A stretch of 64,000 nucleotides of DNA from Clostridium bornimense (GTDB lineage: Bacteria > Bacillota > Clostridia > Clostridiales > Clostridiaceae): the NCBI RefSeq assembly GCF_018917145.1, contig NZ_JAHLOD010000010.1, positions 16,485 through 80,484 of the forward strand. Direction: 5' to 3'. Shown here piece by piece: positions 52,227 to 61,671 of the stretch. The notes beneath the pieces are model-generated. The model was not told the DNA's origin, did no database searches, and saw nothing but the letters and a program-made list of their open reading frames with translations. Positions within the stretch are counted from its first letter, which is position 1; every line of letters begins with the position of its first letter. A program made the translations under genes and the position numbers.

Positions 52227-53529
52227 AATCAGCACTCCTTTTGTTTTTCTTTAAAAAGACATATACAGGGTAACCTAGAAGAGTTATAAGTATTCCTATA
52301 GATGCATTTTTAAAGTCTGAGAATAATGTATCTATTATAACATAACTACCGCCTAGTATTCCTATTATAGGTACTATAGGATAAAGTGGAGTTTTATAAC
52401 TAGAAGTTATATCTCTTTTTCTTAAGATAAACACTCCTGTGACTCCTAGTAAGAAGAAGAATAGTGCTGAAAATAAACAAATATTAGTTATGCTTTCGTA
52501 AGTGCCAGTAAGTACATATATAATTCCAATACTGCTAGTGAGTATTATAGAATAAATAGGTGTATTAAACTTGGACACTTTTGATAATGATTTTGAAAAC
52601 GGAAGTAATTTATCATTAGCCATGGTATAGGATATCCTTGAACCAGAGATAAGATTACCATTAAAAGCTCCGATAACAGATACAAGAATTCCAATAGTTA
52701 TTAATGTAGCCCCTACTTTTCCAAAGATAATTAGTGATACATCTGAAGCTATTCTATTTGAAGCAATAGCATTATTAAAACCAAGTACTTTTAAAAATAC
52801 AAAGGATATAGATACATATAAAATCATTATTAATGACAAACCTAGTATGATTGCTTTAGGTAAGTCCTTTTCAGGATTTTTCATTTCCCCGGTAATATTA
52901 CCAACAGAAATCCAACCATCATAAGCCCAAAGACAAGAAAGTAATGCACTGCCAAAGCCTAGTGAATTAGATGGAACTGAATAATTTGAAAGGGTTAGTC
53001 CATCTTTTTTATTATAAAAAATACCTATGATAATAATTAAGAATATAGGTATAAGCTTACCGGCGGTAAATATTATTTGTAACTTTCCTGCTGTTTTAGT
53101 GGACAGAATATGGATAGCTGAAAAAAATAATATTAAGCTAATAGATAACATTTTTTGTTCAGTTTTACTAAGATCAATAAAATAAGTGACTTGTCTAGAA
53201 AAAATTATTGATGCTGAAGCTATCAATGCAGGATAATATATTATATTTTGTACCCATCCATAAAGGTAGGCTATAGTTTCATTGTATAATTCTTTTAAAT
53301 ATCCGTATAAACCACCATCTCTTGGAATAGATGAACTTACTTCTGCTATAGATAAGCCACAACAAATTGTTATTATTCCTGCAATTATCCAAGCAGCTAT
53401 TCCAAGGGTTGGAGAGCCAGCGTTATTAAATACAGAAGATGCCTTAAAAAATATGCCTTCACCGATAACTACTCCAATTGTAATTGATAAAGCCTCTTTA
53501 AAACCAAGTTGTTTTTTTAAATTAGTCAT
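52210..53529 (-). CDS. APC-family amino-acid permease
   Basis: Transporter of 439 residues with about twelve hydrophobic segments; the first helix carries SITIGVVIGEGIFF, the unwound substrate-binding motif of APC/LAT-type transporters, and GSALLSCLWAYDGWISVGN is typical of the LAT-like group. An amino-acid substrate is likely but not specified. GTGAGG fits the ATG at 53529. DUF1653 follows with overlap. Confidence 0.87.
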   Translation of the reverse strand: MTNLKKQLGFKEALSITIGVVIGEGIFFKASSVFNNAGSPTLGIAAWIIAGIITICCGLSIAEVSSSIPRDGGLYGYLKELYNETIAYLYGWVQNIIYYPALIASASIIFSRQVTYFIDLSKTEQKMLSISLILFFSAIHILSTKTAGKLQIIFTAGKLIPIFLIIIIGIFYNKKDGLTLSNYSVPSNSLGFGSALLSCLWAYDGWISVGNITGEMKNPEKDLPKAIILGLSLIMILYVSISFVFLKVLGFNNAIASNRIASDVSLIIFGKVGATLITIGILVSVIGAFNGNLISGSRISYTMANDKLLPFSKSLSKVSKFNTPIYSIILTSSIGIIYVLTGTYESITNICLFSALFFFLLGVTGVFILRKRDITSSYKTPLYPIVPIIGILGGSYVIIDTLFSDFKNASIGILITLLGYPVYVFLKKNKRSADYERFK

Positions 53530-53701
53530 AATTTGCCTCACTAATGCTTTAATGCGATAAAGTATTGATGTGTATTAATTATAAATGAGTAAAAGATGAA
53601 ATGCAATAAGAAATATATTTTAATTACTTTCAATTAATGATATATTTAGAAATATATAAATTTACAGAAGCAATAAATTTACTATTAAGGGGGCTATAAA
53701 C

Positions 53702-56700
53702 ATGGAGAGTACTTTCATTCAATTATTAAAAGACAAGATTGTAATATTAGACGGAGCAATGGGTACTTGTATTCAACAATATAAACTTAATGAGGAAGAT
53801 TATAGAGGGGAAAGATTTAAAGATTCTCAGTATGAACAAAAAGGTAATAATGATTTATTATCATTAACTAAACCGGAAGTTATTAAGGAAATTCATAGAG
53901 AATATTATAAAGCTGGTAGTGATATTGTAGAAACGAACTCTTTTAATGCTAATAGAATATCTCAAGTGGATTATGGAATGGAAGATGTGGTATATGAAAT
54001 AAATAAGACATCGGCAGAAATAGCAAGAGAGGTTGCTAAAGAATTTATGTTAGAAGATCCAACTAGAAAGAGGTTTGTTGCAGGATCTGTTGGACCAACT
54101 AACAAGACATTATCATTATCACCAGATGTAGAAAACCCAGGGTTTAGAAGTATAACTTTTGATCAACTAAAAGATGCATATAAAGAGCAGGTAGAGGGAT
54201 TAATAGATGGTGGAGTAGATGTAATCTTAATCGAAACTATTTTTGATACTTTAAATGCGAGAGCTGCTATTTGTGCGGTAAATGAAGTTTGTAGGAATAA
54301 GGGGATAAGTATTCCTATAATGATTTCTGTAACTATTAATGATAAGAGTGGAAGAACATTAAGTGGTCAAACACTTAAAGCTGTTGTTGAATCATTAAAA
54401 GATCCATTAGTTATTTCAATAGGGCTTAACTGTTCTTTTGGAGCAAAAGATCTTATACCAATTATAAAAGAACTAGGAAAGATGACAGAATTAAATATAT
54501 CAATATATCCTAATGCTGGATTGCCTAATGCTTTTGGAGAGTATGATGAGACACCAGAAGTAACTTCATCATTATTAAAAGTTCTTATAGATGATGGTGA
54601 TGTAAATATAGTAGGTGGTTGTTGTGGAACGACACCAAAACATATTGAAGCTATTGCAAAGGTTGCAGAAGGAAAGAAGCCTAGAGTAGCAAGAAAGATG
54701 GATATAATAAGTAAATTTGCAGGATTAGAAGTTGTAGATATTACAAAAGAATCTAATTTTATTAATATAGGAGAAAGAACTAATGTAGCAGGTTCTAGAA
54801 AATTTTTAAGACTTATAAGTGAAAAAAAGTATGAAGAGGCATTATCTATTGCGAGAGAGCAGGTAGAAAATGGTGCACAAATAATTGATGTAAATTTTGA
54901 TGATGGGTTATTAGATTCAGCTAAGGAGATGGAGACTTTTTTAAAGTTGATAGCGTCAGAACCAGAAATATCAAAGGTGCCTATAATGATTGACTCTTCA
55001 AAGTGGGAAGTAGTAAGAGCTGGTCTTAAGTCTATTCAAGGAAAATGTATAGTTAATTCTATATCCTTAAAAAATGGAGAAGAAGAATTTATAAATCATG
55101 CAAAGGAAGTAATGTCATTTGGAGCTGGAGCTGTGGTTATGGCTTTTGATGAGAATGGACAAGCAGATGTTTATGAAAGAAAGATAGAGGTATGTAAAAG
55201 AGCTTATGATATTTTAGTGAATAAAGTAGGATTCCCACCAGAAAATATAATTTTTGATCCTAATATTCTTGCTATAGCAACAGGAATAGATGAGCATGAC
55301 AATTATGCAGTAGATTTTATTAAGGCAACAAAGTGGATAAAAGAGAATTTACCTTATGCAAAAGTAAGTGGTGGTGTAAGTAATTTATCTTTCTCATTTA
55401 GAGGAAATAATAAGATAAGAGAAGCGATGCACTCAGTATTTTTATATCATGCTATAAATAATGGGATGGATATGGGAATAGTGAATCCTGGAATGATTCA
55501 AATATATGATGAGATAGAACCAGAGTTAGTTAAGGTAGTAGAAGATGTTGTTCTTAATAAATATCATGGAGCGGCAGAAAAGTTAATAGAAGTTGCAGAA
55601 GCGTATAAAGGAACTGCTGTAACATCTAATGAACATAAGATGGCATGGAGAGAGTTATCAGTAAAGGAAAGATTGATACATTCATTGATAAAAGGCATTA
55701 GTGACTATGTGGAAGAAGATATAAAAGAAATAAGACCTCAATATAAAAAAGCATTAGATATAATTGAGGGACCATTAATGGATGGTATGGGAAAAGTAGG
55801 AGAACTTTTTGGTGAAGGAAAGATGTTCTTACCTCAAGTAGTTAAAAGTGCTAGAGTTATGAAAAAGGCTGTATCAGTATTACTTCCTTATATTGAAGAA
55901 GAAAAGAGTGAAAATGATAGTACCAGTGCTGGAAAGATACTTTTAGCTACAGTGAAAGGCGATGTTCATGATATTGGAAAGAATATTGTTTCTGTAGTAT
56001 TAGCATGTAATAACTTTGAAGTTATTGACTTAGGGATAATGGTACCTTGTGAAGATATAGTTGCAAAAGCTAAGGATGAGAATGTGGATATAATTGGATT
56101 AAGTGGGCTTATAACACCATCTCTTGATGAAATGTGTAAAGTAGCTAAAGCATTAGAAGAAGAGGGGTTAAGAATACCATTAACATTAGGTGGAGCAACA
56201 ACATCTAAAACTCATACAGCTGTAAAAATAGGTCCTATCTATTCAGGCCCGGTAATACATTGTTTTGATGCTTCTAAATCAGTAGAAGTATGCAAAAAGT
56301 TAATGAATGAAAAAACAAGAGATAGCTTTATAAAGGAAATCAAGGATCAATATAAAAATATTAGAGATACTTATAATAGTAAAAAGTCGCCATTATTGTC
56401 TTTAAGTGAAGCTAGAGAAAATAAAGCTAATGTAAAGTGGAATATATCTAAACCTAATAAACTTGGAGTATATAAGGTAGATGATATTTCTATTGAAATA
56501 TTAAGAGAATATATAGACTGGAATTTATTTTTCTATGGATGGGGTATGAAAGGTAAATATCCAGCAATTTTTGAAGATAGTAAATACGGTAGTGAAGCTA
56601 AGAAGATTTTTGAAGATGGAAATAAGATGCTAGATTTATTAGTAGAGAAGGGTGTTACGCCAAAAGGGGTCTATGGAATATTTCCTGCTAATTCAATAGG

Positions 56701-57352
56701 TGAAGATATTGAGATATATAAGGATGAAGAAAGAATAGAGAAACTAACGACCTTTAATACATTACGTCAACAAAGAATAAATAAAGATGGAGTATGTTTA
56801 TCACTAGGAGATTTTATAGCACCAAAAGAAAGTGGAATAAAAGATTATATTGGTGGATTTATTGTAACATCTGGCAAGGAAATCGATGATATGTATAATG
56901 AGTTTAAGATAGAAGGCGATGAATACTCATCTATAATGGTTAAACTTATTGGAGATAGACTTGCAGAAGCTTTTGCAGAATATCTTCATTATAAAGTAAG
57001 AACGGAGTTTTGGGGATATTCAAAAGATGAGGTATTAGATTTTACATCTTTATTTGATGTTAACTATAAAGGTATAAGACCTGCCATAGGGTATCCATCA
57101 CTACCAGATCATTCAGAAAAGAGAAAGCTATTTGATATATTAAGAGGAGAAGAAAATACAGGAGTAGAACTTACAGAAAGTTATCTTATGACTCCAGTAT
57201 GTTCTGCTTGCGGACTATATTTTGCAAGTGAAGATAGTAAATACTTTAGTGTAGATAAAGTATCAGAAGAGCAAATGAAAGACTATTGCAATAGAAAAGG
57301 TAAGGACATTCAAGAAATAGAGCCAATGATAATTAATAACTTAAGTTATTAA
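53702..57352 (+). CDS. metH: Cobalamin-dependent methionine synthase
   Basis: Full-length MetH (1216 residues) transferring methyl from methyl-THF via cobalamin to homocysteine. Homocysteine domain with zinc ligands NCS (about 240) and GGCCG (about 305-309), pterin-binding domain ([14 protein letters not shown] from about 357), cobalamin domain with the GDVHDIGKN motif (about 753; the His is the lower cobalt ligand), and a C-terminal SAM-dependent reactivation domain with [12 protein letters not shown]. Many clostridia have a split or truncated enzyme; this one includes the reactivation domain. No SAM or cobalamin riboswitch is seen in the 160 bp upstream. Confidence 0.95.
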   Translation: MESTFIQLLKDKIVILDGAMGTCIQQYKLNEEDYRGERFKDSQYEQKGNNDLLSLTKPEVIKEIHREYYKAGSDIVETNSFNANRISQVDYGMEDVVYEINKTSAEIAREVAKEFMLEDPTRKRFVAGSVGPTNKTLSLSPDVENPGFRSITFDQLKDAYKEQVEGLIDGGVDVILIETIFDTLNARAAICAVNEVCRNKGISIPIMISVTINDKSGRTLSGQTLKAVVESLKDPLVISIGLNCSFGAKDLIPIIKELGKMTELNISIYPNAGLPNAFGEYDETPEVTSSLLKVLIDDGDVNIVGGCCGTTPKHIEAIAKVAEGKKPRVARKMDIISKFAGLEVVDITKESNFINIGERTNVAGSRKFLRLISEKKYEEALSIAREQVENGAQIIDVNFDDGLLDSAKEMETFLKLIASEPEISKVPIMIDSSKWEVVRAGLKSIQGKCIVNSISLKNGEEEFINHAKEVMSFGAGAVVMAFDENGQADVYERKIEVCKRAYDILVNKVGFPPENIIFDPNILAIATGIDEHDNYAVDFIKATKWIKENLPYAKVSGGVSNLSFSFRGNNKIREAMHSVFLYHAINNGMDMGIVNPGMIQIYDEIEPELVKVVEDVVLNKYHGAAEKLIEVAEAYKGTAVTSNEHKMAWRELSVKERLIHSLIKGISDYVEEDIKEIRPQYKKALDIIEGPLMDGMGKVGELFGEGKMFLPQVVKSARVMKKAVSVLLPYIEEEKSENDSTSAGKILLATVKGDVHDIGKNIVSVVLACNNFEVIDLGIMVPCEDIVAKAKDENVDIIGLSGLITPSLDEMCKVAKALEEEGLRIPLTLGGATTSKTHTAVKIGPIYSGPVIHCFDASKSVEVCKKLMNEKTRDSFIKEIKDQYKNIRDTYNSKKSPLLSLSEARENKANVKWNISKPNKLGVYKVDDISIEILREYIDWNLFFYGWGMKGKYPAIFEDSKYGSEAKKIFEDGNKMLDLLVEKGVTPKGVYGIFPANSIGEDIEIYKDEERIEKLTTFNTLRQQRINKDGVCLSLGDFIAPKESGIKDYIGGFIVTSGKEIDDMYNEFKIEGDEYSSIMVKLIGDRLAEAFAEYLHYKVRTEFWGYSKDEVLDFTSLFDVNYKGIRPAIGYPSLPDHSEKRKLFDILRGEENTGVELTESYLMTPVCSACGLYFASEDSKYFSVDKVSEEQMKDYCNRKGKDIQEIEPMIINNLSY

Positions 57353-57370
57353 TAATAAAGAATTTGATAC

Positions 57371-57424
57371 AAGGAGGTGTCGCAGTAACAAATAAAAAGT
57401 TGTTAGTGATATCTCCTTTTATTA
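57371..57424 (+). terminator. Interrupted hairpin terminator of metH (also repeat module)
   Basis: AAGGAG...CTCCTT closing pairs with further pairing through GTAACAA / TTGTTAG, then TTTTATT. It is also homologous to the distal hairpin of repeat copy 1 (21088-21129), inverted. Confidence 0.7.
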
Positions 57425-57650
57425 TGGCAGAAAACAGGGCGCAGGTTAGATGGCACAGGGCACAAGTAAGGTTAATTTTCCCTAAAGAGAAAATATTTTA
57501 GTCCTGCGGACGGCTAAAGTTACAATTGTATTTAATGCATATATAAAACTATTATGCTTAAGTGTTGTTTTTCATAAATCATGGGTTCCCACTCCAAGCT
57601 ACATGAAAGTAAAGCTTTCATTAGCTCCCTGATATAAACTGTGAACTATT
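57373..57650 (-). repeat. Mosaic non-coding repeat, copy 2 (inverted)
   Basis: Read on the minus strand it repeats the order of copy 1: hairpin GCTAATGAAAGC...CTTTCATGTAGC, GGAACCCAT, ATGAAAAACAACACTTAAG, ATAATAGTTTTATATATG (core 57530-57628), then, unlike copy 1, a GTCCGCAGGAC module (57471-57512), a GGGCACAAG-type filler tract, and the distal hairpin at 57371-57418. The gap to 57747 beyond the core holds nothing else I recognise. Confidence 0.7.
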
Positions 57651-57747
57651 TAAATTGACCATTGACCGAGTTGGAAATTGCCTGAATTGATTGAATTGCT
57701 ATATGGTATACTTATTAAAAAACGTTTTTTAGAAAGGCTTAGGAAAT

Positions 57748-58560
57748 ATGAAGATATTTGAAGGAATTATGCTTATATCTGATATGGATGGAACACTTTT
57801 AAACAAAGATGGATCTATATCAGAAAAGAATATAGAGGCTATAAAAGAATTTATTTCACTAGGGGGAAAATTTACTGTTGCTACAGGAAGAATGAAAAAA
57901 GGCGTAGAAAAGTTTTTGGATAGATTACCTATAAATGCGCCAGCAATTATATTTAATGGATCAAGTATATATGACTTTAGTAAACATAAAGAAATATATG
58001 CAAAGGTATTAGAAAATGGTGTGAAAGGTTATTTGGAAAAAATAAAATCCGTAGATTCATCTATTGGTATAGAAGTATATTGTAATGATGAAATTTATGT
58101 ATACAATAATCACAAAAGAACTGAACGATTTAAAAAGAAGGGATATAAGGTACATTATGATTTTAATGATGATGTATATAATATGCAATGGAGAAAGGTA
58201 TTGATAGTTGGAGATAAAGATCAATTAGACAATTTGCAAAATGTATTTCAAGAAGAAATTGGACAAGCTAACATTGTAAGAAGTGATGATGTATATTTAG
58301 AAATGATGCCAATGGGTACATCAAAGGCGATGGCAGTAAAAATATTATGTGATATGTTAAAGTATAAGTTAGAAGATGTAATTGCCGTTGGAGATAATAT
58401 GAATGATTTTGATATGTTAAAAGAAGTCGGTTATAGTTTTGTTGTAGAAAATGGTGACGAAAAATTAAAAAAAGCCATTAAAGGTAGAACCACAGATAAT
58501 AACAATGATGCTATATACAATTTATTAGAAGGTATGAAGTTTGTGTTAACAAATTGTTAA
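57748..58560 (+). CDS. HAD-superfamily hydrolase, Cof subfamily
   Basis: Cof-type (IIB) HAD phosphatase of 270 residues. Motif I is ISDMDGTLL with nucleophile D13 and D15, motif II TGR, and motif IV GDNMNDFDML; the cap domain lies between about 85 and 190. Substrates of this group are sugar phosphates, FMN and similar; none can be chosen here. Monocistronic. Confidence 0.88.
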   Translation: MKIFEGIMLISDMDGTLLNKDGSISEKNIEAIKEFISLGGKFTVATGRMKKGVEKFLDRLPINAPAIIFNGSSIYDFSKHKEIYAKVLENGVKGYLEKIKSVDSSIGIEVYCNDEIYVYNNHKRTERFKKKGYKVHYDFNDDVYNMQWRKVLIVGDKDQLDNLQNVFQEEIGQANIVRSDDVYLEMMPMGTSKAMAVKILCDMLKYKLEDVIAVGDNMNDFDMLKEVGYSFVVENGDEKLKKAIKGRTTDNNNDAIYNLLEGMKFVLTNC

Positions 58561-58648
58561 ATTGTAATAGTGTTGATTTTATTGAAATAGATTACAAAAG
58601 GGATGTATAATTAATAATTGAAACGAATGAATATTAAGGAGTACTAGG

Positions 58649-60688
58649 ATGGAGAAGATTAGGAGTTGGTTGTTAAACAATAAATATATTAAAAAGTTTA
58701 ACAATGCACTGTCGAAAAATAAATATACAGATTGGCTAAAAAAAGCATTCCTAAATAATACTTATGGAATGTTAATACTTTGGTTTATTGGTGCAAAATT
58801 ATTATGCTTTGCTATTGAATTTATGCAATATAAAGATTTTGAGGAAACAAGAAACTTTTTTGATAATAATCCTGAAGTTGTTAGAATTAATATTTTAATT
58901 TTAATGACAATAACGGCGATAAGTTTTCTTTTTAAGCGTAAGTATTTTGTTTATACAATTTTAGCATTTTTATTACTTGGATTAGGGGCAGCAAATAGTA
59001 TATTATTAAATACTAAAGGAGAACCATTAACATATTTTGATATATTCTTATTGAAGGAAGCTATAGAAGTATCTAGTAGGTATATTAATAAAGAAATGAT
59101 TATAAGTGTAATAGCAATCGTTATATTTGTAATAAGCATACTTGTAATAATATGGAAATTAGTTAAAAAGCAAAGATTTTTTAGCGGATGGATAGTGTAT
59201 ATATTGATTTTTATTACAATATTATCAACACCGTTGTCAATTAAGGCTGCTAAAGATAATGGAATTATAGAAGATAAATTTTGGGATTTAATATCAAATT
59301 ATAAGTCAAATGGATTTACGTATTCATTTTATTCTACTGTTAAAGCTAGTAAAAGAAAACAACCAAGCAATTATAATGAAAAAAGTATATTGAAATTGAA
59401 AGACAGAGTTTTAGCACAAGAGCAAGTAAGTAGTAAAGATGCGGTAGATGCAAATATAATAATGGTTCAATTAGAATCTTTTTATGATCCACTAAGATTA
59501 GCTGATGTAAAGTTTAGTAAAGATCCTATTCCAACATTTAGAGAACTTAGTAAAAACTATTCATCAGGAGAGGTAAAGGTATCTACTTATGGTGGAGGAA
59601 CTGTTAAATCTGAATTTGAATTTTTAACAGGATTATCTATTGATTGTTTTTCACCGGGAGAAGTACCATATAATACTGTTTTGAGAAAACAAGCGGTAGA
59701 ATCAATGCCAAGTATATTAAGAAATTATGGGCTTAAGTCACATGCAGTTCATAATTTTGAAGGTACTTTTTATGGAAGAGATGAAGTTTATAAAAATATT
59801 GGGTTTGACACATTTGTTCCAATTGAGTATATGAACAATTATGGCAATACTCCTTTGGGGTGGATCAAAGACGATATTCTTGTAAGGTATATAGATCAAG
59901 CATTAGAATCTACTGAAAAGAATGATTTTGTATATGTAGTTACAAATCAATGCCATGGTGGTTATGATTATGATGGCGAATATGATAAGTTAATTACTGT
60001 AGAGGGCGATTTAGATGAAACAGAACATAAGCAACTTGAGTATTACTGTACTCAATTATATGAAACAGATCAGTTTATAAAGTCATTAATAGAGTATTTA
60101 GAAAATAGAGGGGAACCTACTGTAGTAATATTTGTTCCAGATCATTTGCCATCTTTAAATGTTATTAATAATAAAGTAAGTAATGAAGATAAATACATTG
60201 TAGATTATGTTACATGGAATAATATAGGGCTTGATAAAGAAGATGAAAATATAGAATCTTATCAAGTATCAACAAAATTGTTAAATTCTATAGGTGTAAC
60301 TAATGGAATAATGCAAAATATTCATAATACATTTAAAAATGATGATAATTATATAGAAGAATTAAATCTTATGCAGTATGATATTCTATTTGGGAAACAT
60401 TATTATTTAGAGAAACAATATCCGTTTACAAGTATTAATACAACACTTGGAATAGATAAAATCAATGTAAAAAATAAATATATTAAGAATGGTGATTTAG
60501 TCATTGAAGGTAATAATTTTACAGAGTTCTCAAAGGTATTTGTTAAAAATAAGATGTATGATACAGTATTGATTAATGAGAATGAAATAAGAGTGCTTAA
60601 TTTTGATGGTGATGTAGATGAAGTTAAAGTCAATCAAGTTGCTAGACAAGCAGGTAGAAATAGCAAAGTTTTAGCTAGTTGCGATTAA
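58649..60688 (+). CDS. LTA-synthase-family sulfatase-fold transferase
   Basis: Membrane enzyme of 679 residues. About five transmembrane helices (35-195) precede an extracellular sulfatase-type domain with the nucleophile threonine T318 in GGGTVKSEFEF, FYGRDEVYKNIGF and HLPSL. It probably transfers glycerol-phosphate or modifies a surface glycan, as in LtaS and related enzymes. The last roughly 90 residues (from about 590) form an extra domain with LVIEGNNFTEFSKVFVKNK (landmark, in part), reminiscent of IPT/TIG folds and not typical of LtaS. Which polymer is made is not shown. Confidence 0.85.
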   Translation: MEKIRSWLLNNKYIKKFNNALSKNKYTDWLKKAFLNNTYGMLILWFIGAKLLCFAIEFMQYKDFEETRNFFDNNPEVVRINILILMTITAISFLFKRKYFVYTILAFLLLGLGAANSILLNTKGEPLTYFDIFLLKEAIEVSSRYINKEMIISVIAIVIFVISILVIIWKLVKKQRFFSGWIVYILIFITILSTPLSIKAAKDNGIIEDKFWDLISNYKSNGFTYSFYSTVKASKRKQPSNYNEKSILKLKDRVLAQEQVSSKDAVDANIIMVQLESFYDPLRLADVKFSKDPIPTFRELSKNYSSGEVKVSTYGGGTVKSEFEFLTGLSIDCFSPGEVPYNTVLRKQAVESMPSILRNYGLKSHAVHNFEGTFYGRDEVYKNIGFDTFVPIEYMNNYGNTPLGWIKDDILVRYIDQALESTEKNDFVYVVTNQCHGGYDYDGEYDKLITVEGDLDETEHKQLEYYCTQLYETDQFIKSLIEYLENRGEPTVVIFVPDHLPSLNVINNKVSNEDKYIVDYVTWNNIGLDKEDENIESYQVSTKLLNSIGVTNGIMQNIHNTFKNDDNYIEELNLMQYDILFGKHYYLEKQYPFTSINTTLGIDKINVKNKYIKNGDLVIEGNNFTEFSKVFVKNKMYDTVLINENEIRVLNFDGDVDEVKVNQVARQAGRNSKVLASCD

Positions 60689-60690
60689 AG

Positions 60691-60730
60691 AAAAAGTAGT
60701 ATGGATACTTATCCATACTACTTTTCTTTT
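60691..60730. terminator. Bidirectional terminator
   Basis: AAAAGTAGTATGGAT and its complement with a three- to four-base loop, flanked by A and T runs; it overlaps the stop codon of the small gene at 60718. Confidence 0.85.
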
Positions 60731-60942
60731 AGTGAAAATTCGTTACAATATCTACTAAAATCTTTTTTTAACTTATCAATTTCTCTATCTATAAGAGATG
60801 GCTTTAAACCATCCTTTTTTAAGGCTGCCCTAATGGTAACTTCATCACCATGGTATTTATCTAATAAAAATTCATCAAAAGTCATTTCTGTTATAGGAAC
60901 TATTTTTGTAATACCATCAATTATCACAGATTTTAATAACAT
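60718..60942 (-). CDS. Small protein of unknown function (74 residues)
   Basis: Not recognised. The sequence is hydrophilic and mostly helical in its second half (IRAALKKDGLKPSLIDREIDKLKKDF), with an N-terminal beta-like VIIDGITKIVPITEMTF. It is taken as real because AAGGAGGTACC precedes the ATG at ideal spacing and it has a terminator; the overlapping + strand frame (60701-60991) has no start signal. Confidence 0.65.
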   Translation of the reverse strand: MLLKSVIIDGITKIVPITEMTFDEFLLDKYHGDEVTIRAALKKDGLKPSLIDREIDKLKKDFSRYCNEFSLKEK

Positions 60943-61047
60943 AGGTACCTCCTTATTATATAATGCAAAATATGTATTCTTTATTATATAATTATAATGA
61001 TATACTATATAAATACAATAATATTATAAATTTAGGAGGAAGTAATT

Positions 61048-61350
61048 ATGGTTAAGCACATAGTTATGTGGAAATTAAAAGAAGAAGCTGAAGGAAAAAC
61101 AAAGAAGGAAAATGCTGAAATAATCAAAAGCTCATTAGAAAGCTTAAAAAATAAAATTGATGAGATTGTTGAAATAGAAGTAGGTATAAACTGGAATGAT
61201 TCAGATGCAGCTTATGATGTTGTTTTATATTCTATTTTTAACACAAAAGAAGATTTAGATTCATATCAAGTAAATCCTCATCATGTAGAAGCTGCAAGTT
61301 ACATAAAAAAAGTTGTAGCATCAAGAATTGTTGCAGATTATAACAAGTAA
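61048..61350 (+). CDS. Dabb-family (stress-responsive A/B barrel) protein
   Basis: Protein of 100 residues matching the Dabb ferredoxin-like dimer fold: MVKHIVMWKLKEEAEG, VGINWNDSDAAYDVVLYSIF and DSYQVNPHHVEAASYIK. The family is of unclear biochemical role. TAGGAGGA precedes the ATG. Monocistronic. Confidence 0.87.
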   Translation: MVKHIVMWKLKEEAEGKTKKENAEIIKSSLESLKNKIDEIVEIEVGINWNDSDAAYDVVLYSIFNTKEDLDSYQVNPHHVEAASYIKKVVASRIVADYNK

Positions 61351-61352
61351 TA

Positions 61353-61394
61353 TTGACAATTATATTGACAATTATATAGTAACCATGATATAAA
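61353..61394 (+). promoter_or_regulatory. Promoter of the lysine-riboswitch transcript
   Basis: Two TTGACA elements (61353-61358 and 61365-61370) arise from a direct 12-bp duplication ATTGACAATTAT; the second lies 18 bp before TATAAA at 61389-61394. Confidence 0.6.
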
Positions 61395-61413
61395 TTAAAT
61401 AATTGAATATTCC

Positions 61414-61580
61414 GTGATAGAGGTGCGATTAATTAAGAGTATTTAGGTGGACTTAAGCAGGATGAGACCTAAAGAAAGGAATTGTCGCCGAAGTTTAGTA
61501 TTAATGCTTTAATATACTATGCTGGTTTTGCAGATAATATCTTTAAGACTGTCATAAATGGATTTATGGAGAGCTATCAC
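61414..61580 (+). promoter_or_regulatory. Lysine riboswitch (L box) aptamer
   Basis: The conserved L-box elements appear in order: P1 strand GTGATAG with AGAGGTGCG, GGATGAGACC, AAAGAAAGGAATT, TCGCCGAAG, GCTGGTTTTGCAG, AAGACTGTCAT, and GGAGAGCTATCAC closing P1 (GTGATAG with CTATCAC). It precedes a terminator and the NhaC-family gene, so lysine should switch off transcription. Confidence 0.9.
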
Positions 61581-61608
61581 TCGTGACTTATAATTATTAA
61601 TGTTAGTT

Positions 61609-61642
61609 CTAAGCTTAGAGTGTGTGCTCTAAGCTTTTTTTA
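61609..61642 (+). terminator. Expression-platform terminator of the lysine riboswitch
   Basis: AAGCTTAGAG and CTCTAAGCTT arms with six-base loop, followed by T6; it lies 28 bp after the aptamer and before the ribosome site of the NhaC-type gene. Confidence 0.85.
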
Positions 61643-61671
61643 CATTTTGTAACAATTAGGAGGAGAGAAGT

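Noticed and set aside
53542..53701. SAM or cobalamin riboswitch before metH
   Set aside because: The region is too short and lacks the conserved boxes of either family.
60701..60991. Plus-strand frame of 96 codons
   Set aside because: It lies antisense to the 74-residue gene, which has a far better ribosome site and terminator.
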